Positions 1 through 7,963 of a stretch of 64,000 nucleotides of DNA are shown in pieces; the stretch's first letter is position 1; every line of letters starts with the position of its first letter. Under the pieces are notes generated by a model that ran no database searches, was not told the DNA's origin, and worked only from the letters and a program-made list of their open reading frames with translations. Origin of the DNA: Paenibacillus lactis (GTDB taxonomy: Bacteria; Bacillota; Bacilli; Paenibacillales; Paenibacillaceae); assembly GCF_017873605.1 (NCBI RefSeq), contig NZ_JAGGKI010000003.1, positions 372,001 to 436,000 of the forward strand, written 5' to 3'. Made by a program: the position numbers and the translations under genes.

Positions 1-75
1 GAGCGCAGGCGGGTACCAATCCTCCTGATCCATCACATAATCCCAATTCTGAAGCAGCACGTCCCGTAAACTCAT
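1..75 (-). CDS. DinB-like protein, N-terminal fragment (cut by window edge)
   Basis: The reverse strand opens at an ATG ending at 75 and stays open to the window edge, giving 25 residues that begin MSLRDVLLQNWDYVMDQEDW and end YPPAL. A GGGGAGG ribosome site lies about 8-9 nt upstream of this ATG. A second ATG at 81 sits too close to it. The pattern of an N-terminal helix with WDY followed by an acidic DxEDWYPP segment resembles DinB/YfiT-type four-helix proteins (putative metal-dependent enzymes), as I recall that family. Only the first helix is visible, so the assignment is tentative. Confidence 0.5.
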   Translation of the reverse strand, partial: MSLRDVLLQNWDYVMDQEDWYPPAL

Positions 76-239
76 CCTCATCGCCCTCCCCATGATATTA
101 GCGATCAAAGCATGTAACTATCAAATGATGTTTAGACCGTTACAACCAACTTATCATACCTTCACTCTATTTTCAAGTAACTGGCAAATCTCATGTTTGA
201 TTGTTACAATAGGAAGCAGCCAAGAAAGGATGTATCACC

Positions 240-815
240 ATGCTATGGGATGATTTTTTGAATAGCGAGTGGCGCGACTGGCGGGGCAGCGGCCGCTCTG
301 AGGATCGGCTGGAACGTAAGGATTGGGTAGAGGAGCTGATCCGCAATCACCGCCTCCGCGTGTCCGCGTTGCCGACCGCTCAAGAGATGGATAAGCTTCG
401 ATCGTTCCGCTCCTTTCTTCTGGGTGTTGTACGGTCCATCGCTACTGGAGAAGCCCTGCACGAGAGCCAGGTCAAGGAGCTAAACCGCTGGATGGAAGGC
501 GGTCCGCTCGTCCGGCGGCTTCATGCCGGCATGGATGGGCCGATGGCGATCGGCTACAGGCCGCTCGAATCCGGATGGCAAGGCGCCATCGCCGAAATTG
601 CAGGCTCCTTCGCCGTTACGCTGGCGGAAGGCGAAGCCTCCCGGATTCGGATCTGCACCAACCCGGACTGCCTGTGGGTCTATTACGACGATACCCGCAA
701 CCGCTCCAAGCGCTATTGTGACGAGAAGGCGTGCGGCAATCTGATGAAGGTTCGGCGTTTCCGCGCAAAAAAGAAACAGAACGACTCGAGCGACAAGCAG
801 GACGAGCCGAAGTAA
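240..815 (+). CDS. CGNR zinc-finger (ABATE-domain) protein, putative stress-response regulator
   Basis: 191 residues, starting at an ATG preceded by AAAGGATG. The N-terminal two thirds is a helical domain like the ABATE (DUF1470) module. The C-terminus has the CGNR zinc finger: C-T-N-P-D-C, then R-x-Y-C and CGNLMKVRRFR, giving four cysteines for one metal and a basic tail that probably touches nucleic acid. Family members are described as stress-linked transcriptional regulators, usually without a known ligand. It is divergent from the DinB-like gene across a 165-bp gap, and a five-copy 45-bp repeat array starts directly behind its stop codon. The family is clear; the biological role is not. 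Confidence 0.8.
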   Translation: MLWDDFLNSEWRDWRGSGRSEDRLERKDWVEELIRNHRLRVSALPTAQEMDKLRSFRSFLLGVVRSIATGEALHESQVKELNRWMEGGPLVRRLHAGMDGPMAIGYRPLESGWQGAIAEIAGSFAVTLAEGEASRIRICTNPDCLWVYYDDTRNRSKRYCDEKACGNLMKVRRFRAKKKQNDSSDKQDEPK

Positions 816-817
816 CT

Positions 818-1031
818 CGAAGCATAAGCTTAACCGGGACGCCGAGGGCACCCAGAACGGCACGAAGCACAAGCTTATCCGGAATACCAAGGCCGCCCAG
901 AACAGCTCGAAGCACAAAGCTTATCTGGAATACCGAGGTCACCAGAGCGACTTGAAGACAAGCTTATCCAGAGTACCGAGGCCACCCGGAATGACTCGAA
1001 GACAAGCTTATCCGATGCACCGAGGCCATCC
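818..1031. repeat. Five-copy 45-bp tandem repeat
   Basis: Degenerate direct repeats start at 818, 863, 908, 953 and 997 (periods 45, 45, 45, 44). Each begins CGAAGCACAAGCTTATCC or a close variant and continues with GGAATACCGAGGCCACCC. The array starts three bases after the CGNR gene stop. No start codon or ribosome site makes any frame in it a credible gene. The 180 bases that follow, to the tex terminator, show nothing else I can name. Confidence 0.85.
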
Positions 1032-1226
1032 TTGCCGATTAATACTTATGCTGCGTAGGCACAAGCCAATGCTCTTTGGCCTAGAATTCGCTGGATTATA
1101 CTAGTTGTCCGCATTTCCCCAAAGGCTTCCTATTTGGACTAATAAACCGGAAGGCTGACCGCCGGAGAACAACACATTACGATTTCGCCCGATTTCGATT
1201 AGGCCTTGCCTTGAATCTACGCACCC

Positions 1227-1268
1227 CAAAAAAAGAGGCGTATCCCCATAACAGGAGATACGCCTCTT
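1227..1268 (-). terminator. Rho-independent terminator of tex
   Basis: On the minus strand a perfect 12-bp stem AAGAGGCGTATC / GATACGCCTCTT with a short loop is followed by a run of T. It lies about 35 nt past the tex stop codon. Confidence 0.9.
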
Positions 1269-1301
1269 GCCTCGACGTCAGTTCCATTTCCGCCGTATTA
1301 A

Positions 1302-3515
1302 TTACTGATCCTTCGGCTTTCGCATCGTCAGTCCGACGCGGCCTTTCTTCAAATCCACATTCAGCACCCAGACCGTCACGTTGTCACCGACCGAAACGAC
1401 ATCCATCGGATGCTTGACATATCCATCGCTAAGCTGGGAAATATGAACGAGGCCGTCGCTCTTGATGCCGATATCGACAAAAGCGCCGAAATCGATCACG
1501 TTGCGAACCGTGCCTTGAAGCTCCATTCCCGGCACCAGGTCCTCGATCTTCAGAACATCGTGCCGGAAGATCGGCTGCGGCAGCTCCTCCCGCGGATCCC
1601 GTCCCGGACGCTGCAAGCTGTCCAGGATATCACGAAGGGTCGGCACCCCGACATCCAGCTTCACCGCGAGCTGTTCGGGCTGCTGGGCATCCAGCAGCTC
1701 GGCCAGCTCCTTGCTGCCGAGCTTGTCCAGCCCTACCTGGAGCTCCTGGAACAGCCGGTCCACCACCGGATACGATTCCGGATGGATCGGCGTCCGGTCC
1801 AGAATGTTCTCGCCGTCAGAAATTCGCATGAAGCCCACGCATTGCTCGAACGTCTTGGCTCCAAGGCGAGGCACCTTCTGCAGCTGCTTGCGGCTCACGA
1901 ATTTCCCGTTCTCCTCGCGGTATTTCACGATATTCTTCGCAATCGTGGCATTGATGCCCGATACATAAGAGAGCAGCGAAGGGGAGGCCGTATTCACGTC
2001 CACGCCGACATGGTTAACCGCCGACTCGACGACCGCCTTCAAGCTTTCCTCCAGATGCTTCTGCGTCACGTCATGCTGATACTGCCCGACGCCGATCGAT
2101 TTCGGATCGATCTTCACCAGCTCGGCCAGCGGGTCCTGAACCCGTCTTGCAATCGAAGCCGCGCTGCGTTCCGCCACATCCAGATCCGGGAATTCCTCCT
2201 GCGCCAGCTTGGAGGCGGAATAGACGCTGGCTCCGGCCTCGTTCACGATCAGGTAAGCAAGCTCAGGATCTCCGATGTCTGCGATCACGTCTTCGGCGAC
2301 GAACTGCTCCGTCTCGCGTGAAGCTGTGCCGTTGCCGATGACGATGAGCTTAATGCCATACTTGGCAATCAGCTCCTTGAATTTCGCGGCAGCCTCCCGC
2401 TTCTTGTTGTTCGGCGGCGTCGGATACGTAACCGCCACCTCCAGCAGCTTACCGGTCTCGTCAACGACGGCCAGCTTGCAGCCCGTCCGGTAGGCCGGAT
2501 CCACACCCAGCACGCAGCGCCCCTTCACCGGCGGTTGCAGCAGCAGGCTGCGCAGGTTGCCGGCGAAGATCGAGATAGCCTGGTTCTCCCCCTTCTCGGT
2601 GAGCTCCCCGCGCACCTCGCGCTCGATCGACGGCGCGATCAGGCGCTTGTAGGAATCCTCAATGACGGCCGTTAAGATATCGGTGACAACAGATGTGCCC
2701 TTCAGCACCTGCTTGCCGATATAAGCATGAATGGACTCATATGGAACCTCGAGCCCGACCTTCAGTATATTCTCACGCTCTCCCCGATTAATGGCCAGAA
2801 TCCGATGCGGCGGCATTTTCTTCGCCAATTCCCGGTAGCTGTAATAATTCTCGTACACCGATTCCGCTTCCGCATCCTTGGCTTCCGAGGTCAGAATGCC
2901 GTGGTCCAAGCTGAAGCGCCGTACCCAGGCGCGAATCTTGGCATCGTCCGCAATGTTTTCGGCCAAAATATCCATGGCGCCTTGAAGCGCCTCCTCCGGA
3001 GAAGCCACTCCTTTTTCCTCGTTGACATATTTTGCAGCCTCGGCCAGGGCATCGCCCTGCTTCGGCTGGGACCAGATCCATTCCGATAACGGCTCAAGGC
3101 CTTTCTCCTTCGCCACGCTGGCCCGGGTCTTGCGCTTTTGCTTATAAGGGCGATACAGATCTTCTACTTCCTGAAGCTTGACGGCGGCTGTAATCGATGC
3201 CTTCAGCTCTTCGGTCAGCTTGCCCTGCTCCTCAATAATGCGAATAACTTCCCGCTTTCGGACCTCGAGATTGCGCAAATAGCCTGTCCGTTCCTCGATG
3301 CTGCGCAATTGGTTCTCATCCAGCTCGCCTGTCATTTCCTTACGGTATCGCGCAATAAACGGTATCGTATTGCCTTCATCCAGAAGCTCTACGGTCGTAC
3401 GCACCTGTTTCTCGGACAATTGCAGCTCCCTGGAGATCTGCTTAATGATCCGTTTCAGCTCTTCTTTTCGAATTTGTTCCTCATTCGCTTCCATTACGGC
3501 TTCCAAATCAGACAA
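1302..3515 (-). CDS. tex: Tex family RNA-binding transcription accessory protein
   Basis: About 737 residues. In order: helical N-terminal Tex domain, a YqgF/RuvC-like nuclease-fold segment (CVLGVDPAYRTGCKLAVVD at about residue 340), a helix-hairpin-helix region (VNTASPSLLSYVSGI) and a C-terminal S1 RNA-binding domain (GMELQGTVRNVIDFGAFVDIG). Tex binds nucleic acids non-specifically and is linked to transcription in Gram-negative bacteria and to RNA handling generally; no enzymatic role is established. I chose the TTG at 3515, which has AAAGAGGG six bases upstream. An in-frame TTG at 3539 would add eight residues but has no ribosome site. The gene is monocistronic with its own terminator. Confidence 0.93.
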   Translation of the reverse strand: MSDLEAVMEANEEQIRKEELKRIIKQISRELQLSEKQVRTTVELLDEGNTIPFIARYRKEMTGELDENQLRSIEERTGYLRNLEVRKREVIRIIEEQGKLTEELKASITAAVKLQEVEDLYRPYKQKRKTRASVAKEKGLEPLSEWIWSQPKQGDALAEAAKYVNEEKGVASPEEALQGAMDILAENIADDAKIRAWVRRFSLDHGILTSEAKDAEAESVYENYYSYRELAKKMPPHRILAINRGERENILKVGLEVPYESIHAYIGKQVLKGTSVVTDILTAVIEDSYKRLIAPSIEREVRGELTEKGENQAISIFAGNLRSLLLQPPVKGRCVLGVDPAYRTGCKLAVVDETGKLLEVAVTYPTPPNNKKREAAAKFKELIAKYGIKLIVIGNGTASRETEQFVAEDVIADIGDPELAYLIVNEAGASVYSASKLAQEEFPDLDVAERSAASIARRVQDPLAELVKIDPKSIGVGQYQHDVTQKHLEESLKAVVESAVNHVGVDVNTASPSLLSYVSGINATIAKNIVKYREENGKFVSRKQLQKVPRLGAKTFEQCVGFMRISDGENILDRTPIHPESYPVVDRLFQELQVGLDKLGSKELAELLDAQQPEQLAVKLDVGVPTLRDILDSLQRPGRDPREELPQPIFRHDVLKIEDLVPGMELQGTVRNVIDFGAFVDIGIKSDGLVHISQLSDGYVKHPMDVVSVGDNVTVWVLNVDLKKGRVGLTMRKPKDQ

Positions 3516-3858
3516 TGATATCCCTCTTTCTATCTTCAACGTAACTTGTACAGCTATTATCCCAAATCTCCGCTGGCATTTCCACCTTACGTCCGTAAAG
3601 CAGGCAGCTTTAAGCTTCGTTTCATGTCTTTTTCATCTGTTTTTAAGATTCGCTTTATATTCTATAAATACCTTAACGATCAATTAGCATTTGAGGCAGC
3701 TTTAGCGGACAGATCTTCGATCGCTGCCAAGGCTAAGGGTATACCCCGTGCTCATGAAGCGTCGTCCGGGTCATGCTTGAAATAATCCAGAGGGCGGCAG
3801 GACTCCCCCGCCATATACCGGACTCACCAACTTCAACCACATGTAGGAGGACATCACG
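3516..3858. other. Gene-free interval upstream of tex
   Basis: 343 bases between tex and a small plus-strand gene. I see no open frame with a ribosome site and no clear promoter or RNA structure beyond a weak GC-rich palindrome near 3790-3815. It should hold the tex promoter (minus) and that of the small gene (plus). Confidence 0.5.
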
Positions 3859-3960
3859 ATGAAGATCAACGAAGCATGGACATGGTCCTTAATATGCCTG
3901 TTGTTTATTGCAGCCGCTGTTACCACCGCCTATTTTCTCATACCGGCGCCCGGGGCATAA
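3859..3960 (+). CDS. 33-residue single-pass membrane miniprotein
   Basis: ATG at 3859 with an exact TAGGAGG eight bases upstream, TAA at 3958-3960. The product starts MKINEAWTWSLICLL, has a hydrophobic stretch over residues 9-28 and ends FLIPAPGA. The strong ribosome site and amphipathic start followed by one membrane helix support a real small protein. I recognise no family. It stands alone between tex and the ndoA block, with a short repeat array right after its stop. Confidence 0.6.
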   Translation: MKINEAWTWSLICLLFIAAAVTTAYFLIPAPGA

Positions 3961-3961
3961 T

Positions 3962-4073
3962 CTTTAAGCCTTGCCCTGCCAAAAGCCATGAGCTATAACC
4001 TCTAAGCCTCACCCAGCCAAAAGCCATGAGCTGTAACCTCTAAGCCTCACCCAGCCAAAAGCCATGAGCTGCA
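3962..4073. repeat. Three-copy 38-bp tandem repeat
   Basis: Units start at 3962, 4000 and 4038. Copies two and three are almost identical (CTCTAAGCCTCACCCAGCC then AAAAGCCATGAGCTG); copy one differs at a few bases. It directly follows the stop codon of the 33-residue gene. Confidence 0.85.
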
Positions 4074-4210
4074 TGTCTTTTGCTCCTGCTAAGGGGTCTG
4101 ACCTGCCGCCGGCATCGCGCTCCTGCTCCTGGCTTGTCTCTGTCGCCGGGGGCCCTCAACAACGACACGTCATGAACGATACATATGCTGTACCCGGTTA
4201 CTCAACGCGC

Positions 4211-4250
4211 CGCAAAAAACCTCAAGGACACTCTCCTTGAGGTTTTTTGC
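4211..4250 (-). terminator. Bidirectional Rho-independent terminator after ndoA
   Basis: GCAAAAAACCTCAAGG, an eight-base loop, then CCTTGAGGTTTTTTGC: a near-perfect stem with T runs on both strands. It can end ndoA on the minus strand and anything from the small gene on the plus strand. Confidence 0.9.
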
Positions 4251-4293
4251 ACATACCTATATGATCTAAACGCATATATACTTGTTCGGTTCG

Positions 4294-4644
4294 CTAGAAA
4301 TCGATCAAGCCCAGACTGATCTGCAAGGAATCATCCACCTTGCTCATCATTTCGTCGTCAAGATGGGTGATTTTATCGGTTAGCCGCTGCTTGTCAATCG
4401 TACGAATCTGCTCTAGCAAGATAACGGAATCCCGGTCAAATCCATGCGACGCCGCGTCGATTTCGACATGGGTCGGCAGCTTGGCTTTTTGAATTTGTGC
4501 CGTAATGGCTGCAACAATTACCGTCGGACTAAACCGGTTGCCGATATCGTTCTGAATGACAAGGACCGGCCTTACGCCTCCCTGCTCCGAACCGACAACG
4601 GGTGATAAATCCGCAAAAAATACGTCGCCCCGTTTAACGATCAC
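4294..4644 (-). CDS. ndoA: EndoA / MazF-family mRNA interferase toxin
   Basis: 116 residues, the same length as B. subtilis EndoA and nearly identical to it as I remember it. [20 protein letters not shown] leads into [12 protein letters not shown] (the conserved Arg near 25) and VAAITAQ (the conserved Thr near 48), the residues of the ribonuclease site. The family cuts single-stranded mRNA at short motifs (UACAU in B. subtilis) and is held inactive by the upstream antitoxin. It starts three bases after the antitoxin stop, so the pair is translated as one operon behind ydcC and alr, as in B. subtilis. Confidence 0.96.
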   Translation of the reverse strand: MIVKRGDVFFADLSPVVGSEQGGVRPVLVIQNDIGNRFSPTVIVAAITAQIQKAKLPTHVEIDAASHGFDRDSVILLEQIRTIDKQRLTDKITHLDDEMMSKVDDSLQISLGLIDF

Positions 4645-4647
4645 TGT

Positions 4648-4920
4648 CTACACCCCGCTTACTAAGCGGTCTAGAGTGTTGTCTGCATCTTCCTCCGCGT
4701 GAAACGCCTCGGAAGCCATGGTTAGGTTAATCTTGGCCATTTCCATATAACCCCGTTGCATGGATTCGCGAATATATCGCTTCTTCCGTTCATTCAGGTA
4801 CAACTTCATGGCTTGCCTAATAAGCTCACTGCGGTTGGAATTCTCCAGCTGCGCGATCCCGTCCACTTCCTGCAAAAGATGATCCGGTAAACTGATCATG
4901 ATTCGTTTGGTGTTCTGCAT
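4648..4920 (-). CDS. ndoAI: EndoAI / MazE-type ribbon-helix-helix antitoxin
   Basis: About 90 residues. The N-terminus KRIMISLPDHLLQEVDGIA is a ribbon-helix-helix strand and first helix, followed by NRSELIRQAMKLYL; the C-terminal part (GYMEMAKINL, then EAFHAEEDAD and LVSGV) is the toxin-binding tail. It should form a dimer that binds its promoter and neutralises EndoA. I prefer ATG 4920, which has AGAAGG eight bases upstream. A GTG at 4929 would add MAN but overlaps that ribosome site; some relatives may be annotated from it. Confidence 0.93.
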   Translation of the reverse strand: MQNTKRIMISLPDHLLQEVDGIAQLENSNRSELIRQAMKLYLNERKKRYIRESMQRGYMEMAKINLTMASEAFHAEEDADNTLDRLVSGV

Positions 4921-5163
4921 ATTGGCCACCTTCTATTACACCCCCACAACCTTCTCGCCCTGTGCACCAGTATTACATTATTCAAGGAAATTTATACAAA
5001 AGAATATATATGCCGAAGGTATATCATGTATGCTGCATATCATTATAAACTACAATCGACACATTCGTACAGACTTTCGCGACATATTCATCATTCGCCA
5101 AAGACCGTCCAGATTCCTCCTGCTGTCTTCCTTGATTTAAAATACACATGCGGCGTCTTTTAT

Positions 5164-6351
5164 TCAAGGGGTGGTCCAAAGCGGGTTCAGCGTCTTTACG
5201 GGTATATCATCCCGTATATACCGGCGCGGCACCCGATGGGCAATCATGCAGACGACTTCATAGTGGATCGTTCCCAGCTTGGCAGCCAGCTCATCTGCCG
5301 TAATGCGCTCGCCAGACTGCTGGCCGATGAGTACAACCTCTTCACCAGCTTGAATTTGTGCCGACTCTTCGGCAAATGGTTTGAGCGATACCATGCATTG
5401 GTCCATACAGATATTTCCGACAACAGGGACGCGGCGGCCGCGTATCAGCACCTCTGCCTTGCCGCTCAGCATCCGGGAAAAGCCGTCTGCGTAGCCGATC
5501 GGAAGCGTACCGATCGTCTCCGTTTGCTCGGTGACATATTTCGAGCCATAGCTGATTCCGGAATGCGGAGGGAGATTTTTGACAAAGACCAGCCTGGTCT
5601 TTAACGTCATGACAGGGTGAAGGCTCACCGCTCTTCGATTCACTTCCTCCGAGGGATACAGTCCATACAAGCTGATGCCGACACGCACCATATTGTAGGA
5701 CAGCTCGGGTGTATCGATGGCGGCGGCGCTATTACCCGTATGTATGATCGGGATATGTCTGCCTCTATCCCGCAGCGCGTCCGCTACGCCCTTGAAACGG
5801 CGGTACTGTTCCAATGTATAGTCTTTGTTGTTTTCATCTGCTCTTGCAAAATGGGTAAACATTCCTTCGACAATGACCTGCGGCAGCGAGAACGCCTCTT
5901 CGATAAACGCAAGGGCATGCTCGCCGGGAAGCAGGCCCAGACGACCCATCCCGCTGTCGATCTTGATGTGTACCTTCAGCGGCTTATCCGGCTCCGCAGG
6001 CAGCGCTTGGATCGCTTGGAGCACTTCCGTGCTGAACAGGGTGATCGTTACGTCATGCCGGCGCGCAACCTCCACGCCTTCCGGCGGTGTATAGCCGAGC
6101 ACGAGGATCGGCAGCGTGATCCCGGCTTGACGCAGCTCGAGCGCCTCATCGAGAAACGCAACGCTCAAGTAGTCCGCACCCAGCTGCTGAAGCTCGCGCG
6201 CCACCTCCACGGCCCCGTGTCCGTACGCATTCGCCTTCACGCATGCAAGCAGCAGCATGTCTGTAGGCAGCGCTTCACGAAAGGCGTTGTAGTTGGCACG
6301 CAGATGATCCAAGTTGATGTCCGCCAGGGTAGGTCGATATATCGCTTGCAA
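5164..6351 (-). CDS. alr: Alanine racemase
   Basis: 395 residues, PLP-dependent fold-III enzyme making D-alanine for peptidoglycan. The PLP lysine is K39 in ACVKANAYGHG; the catalytic tyrosine lies in SGISYGSKYVT; GNICMDQCMV and the IGYADGFSR loop are also present. Translation starts at TTG 6351, placed by AAGAAGGTGA seven bases upstream. It lies between the ydcC lipoprotein gene and the toxin-antitoxin pair, the same order as in B. subtilis. The 234-base gap to ndoAI is large enough for a separate promoter. Confidence 0.96.
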   Translation of the reverse strand: MQAIYRPTLADINLDHLRANYNAFREALPTDMLLLACVKANAYGHGAVEVARELQQLGADYLSVAFLDEALELRQAGITLPILVLGYTPPEGVEVARRHDVTITLFSTEVLQAIQALPAEPDKPLKVHIKIDSGMGRLGLLPGEHALAFIEEAFSLPQVIVEGMFTHFARADENNKDYTLEQYRRFKGVADALRDRGRHIPIIHTGNSAAAIDTPELSYNMVRVGISLYGLYPSEEVNRRAVSLHPVMTLKTRLVFVKNLPPHSGISYGSKYVTEQTETIGTLPIGYADGFSRMLSGKAEVLIRGRRVPVVGNICMDQCMVSLKPFAEESAQIQAGEEVVLIGQQSGERITADELAAKLGTIHYEVVCMIAHRVPRRYIRDDIPVKTLNPLWTTP

Positions 6352-6550
6352 TTCCAGTCACCTTCTTACCATTTTGAAAAAGCTGTAGGCTAATAATAGA
6401 TTAATGGTAATGTTCCCGAAGGCAACTGTCAATTGACACCTCCTGCCCATTTTTCGTCCATGGCTGGTACCATGAAACGCATAGCATGGAGATCCCTTGG
6501 TAAATCAGCAGCAAAACATATCGCAGCCTGCCTCAAAGGTCCTTTATTTG

Positions 6551-6574
6551 GAAAAAGAGGCGAATGGCCTCATT
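6551..6574 (-). terminator. Terminator behind ydcC
   Basis: Minus strand GAGGC-CATTC-GCCTC followed by TTTTT, about 45 nt past the ydcC stop. The stem is short, so partial read-through into alr is possible. Confidence 0.6.
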
Positions 6575-6619
6575 GTCGGAATGTTCCTTCCGCCAAGCTT
6601 GGTATCCGCCTTCATCGTA

Positions 6620-7732
6620 TTATTTACCCGATTGTCCCTGCATGGAAGCAGCGATTTTCTTCATCTCCTCGACGGGGAGATTGGCGCTCGTCAGTCTATA
6701 TTCGACCCCATCCGTGCTCCAAGTCAGCGTTCGCTGCTGGTCGCCGGTCAGCAGTCCAACCGTCGTAAAGTCAATGTACACCGCTTCGCCCGGCACAAGC
6801 GATACGACACGGTCCTTCGGTCTGGATTCCATAATCGTGTACTGGTATACCCCGTCATATTTCAGAATCACCGCATGGTCTTCGCTATTCGGCACTTCCA
6901 TCGTATCCTTTTCCGTTACACCGGCAGGCACATATTCCGGATAGACGATGCCGAAGGACCCCATGTCTTTGCCCGTGGCCGTCTCCGTCAATCCTTCAGG
7001 TGCATTCGCATTGCCGTTCTCGGTACCGGAAGCGATCGGGAGCCCGTTCTCATCCACTTCGGCCAGCATGCCTTGGGTTTCGCCCATCGCGGAGAGGTTC
7101 CGGCTCGTGTCAAAGGATTCCTTCGTCAAGTTCGTATCGAACGTGAAGTTATTGAATTTCACTTCAACGACTACGTTCGCTTCCGAATCGGAAACTTGAA
7201 CCTGCTTCGGCGAATAATTGTCCTTCGCAAGCCAGATCTTCTGCCGGATCAGCGAATGACTGTGATAATTCGCCGCGACGTCAAATACATAGCTGTCCTT
7301 ATCCTCGGCAAACTGGCGGGTGTTATCGTTCAGGATGCTGCTGAGCAGCGTCTGATACAGATATACCTGCCCTTGGTTATCCGGCCAATCGCTCTTGAAG
7401 CGGAAGCTTTTGTTCAAGCTTGGCGTCAGAATAAATACGCCGTCATCGTTGCGGAGCACGATTTGCTTAATGTCCTTCTCCCCGTTGGCCAAGCTGATCC
7501 GATAATAAGATGGAGACTGGTACCATACCTCAACTTGATACTCCTGCGGCGTCGTACCGGTATGTATGGTCATGACGCCCGCTCCCTGGTAAGCGCCCTT
7601 TGCACTTTCCAGCTTATCTGCCACCTTGTTCAGATCCTTCACAACGCTGTCCGCATTTTTCTTCCCGCATCCCGCCAGTATCGTTGCCATGCATAATACG
7701 ACAGCGAGCAGCACCCATGAAATCCGGCGCAT
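6620..7732 (-). CDS. ydcC: YdcC-like LolA-fold lipoprotein
   Basis: 370 residues. A type II signal peptide ends in ILAGC with the lipid-anchored cysteine at 22. The following half is a LolA-like beta domain (AYQGAGVMTIHTGTTPQEYQ, then YYRISLANGEKD and FVLTP-type strands), and the C-terminal half (GFGIVYPEYVPAG-like, VSLVPGEAVYIDF) resembles the domain seen in sporulation lipoproteins of the YdcC type. It is anchored on the outside of the membrane. In B. subtilis the homologue sits in the same place before alr and is linked to sporulation. The start ATG has AAGGGGATGATGAC in front of it. Confidence 0.85.
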   Translation of the reverse strand: MRRISWVLLAVVLCMATILAGCGKKNADSVVKDLNKVADKLESAKGAYQGAGVMTIHTGTTPQEYQVEVWYQSPSYYRISLANGEKDIKQIVLRNDDGVFILTPSLNKSFRFKSDWPDNQGQVYLYQTLLSSILNDNTRQFAEDKDSYVFDVAANYHSHSLIRQKIWLAKDNYSPKQVQVSDSEANVVVEVKFNNFTFDTNLTKESFDTSRNLSAMGETQGMLAEVDENGLPIASGTENGNANAPEGLTETATGKDMGSFGIVYPEYVPAGVTEKDTMEVPNSEDHAVILKYDGVYQYTIMESRPKDRVVSLVPGEAVYIDFTTVGLLTGDQQRTLTWSTDGVEYRLTSANLPVEEMKKIAASMQGQSGK

Positions 7733-7887
7733 GTCATCATCCCCTTCAATACATGTTTTGACTTGATTGATACATGTCTATGAGGGACTTGTTCACATTA
7801 TGCAGACTAGCCTGACAAGCATGAATGCGCGCTTTTTGCTTTTTCGTGAATCCAATCCGTAAATTGCGGATGCTCCGGTATATGCGT

Positions 7888-7924
7888 AAAAGAGGCAATA
7901 TGCATGAGCCCGACACATTGCCTC
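7888..7924 (-). terminator. Terminator of the MFS gene
   Basis: Minus strand GAGGCAAT, a 17-base loop, ATTGCCTC, then TTTTAC; about 40 nt after the MFS stop codon. The interval 7733-7963 holds no other feature I can support. Confidence 0.65.
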
Positions 7925-7963
7925 CTCCGAGAATCGGTCTGGAAGACCGGAAATACAGTTTCA

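Noticed and set aside
6497-7696. 399-codon plus-strand frame opposite the ydcC gene
   Set aside because: Antisense shadow; no ribosome site and no recognisable product.
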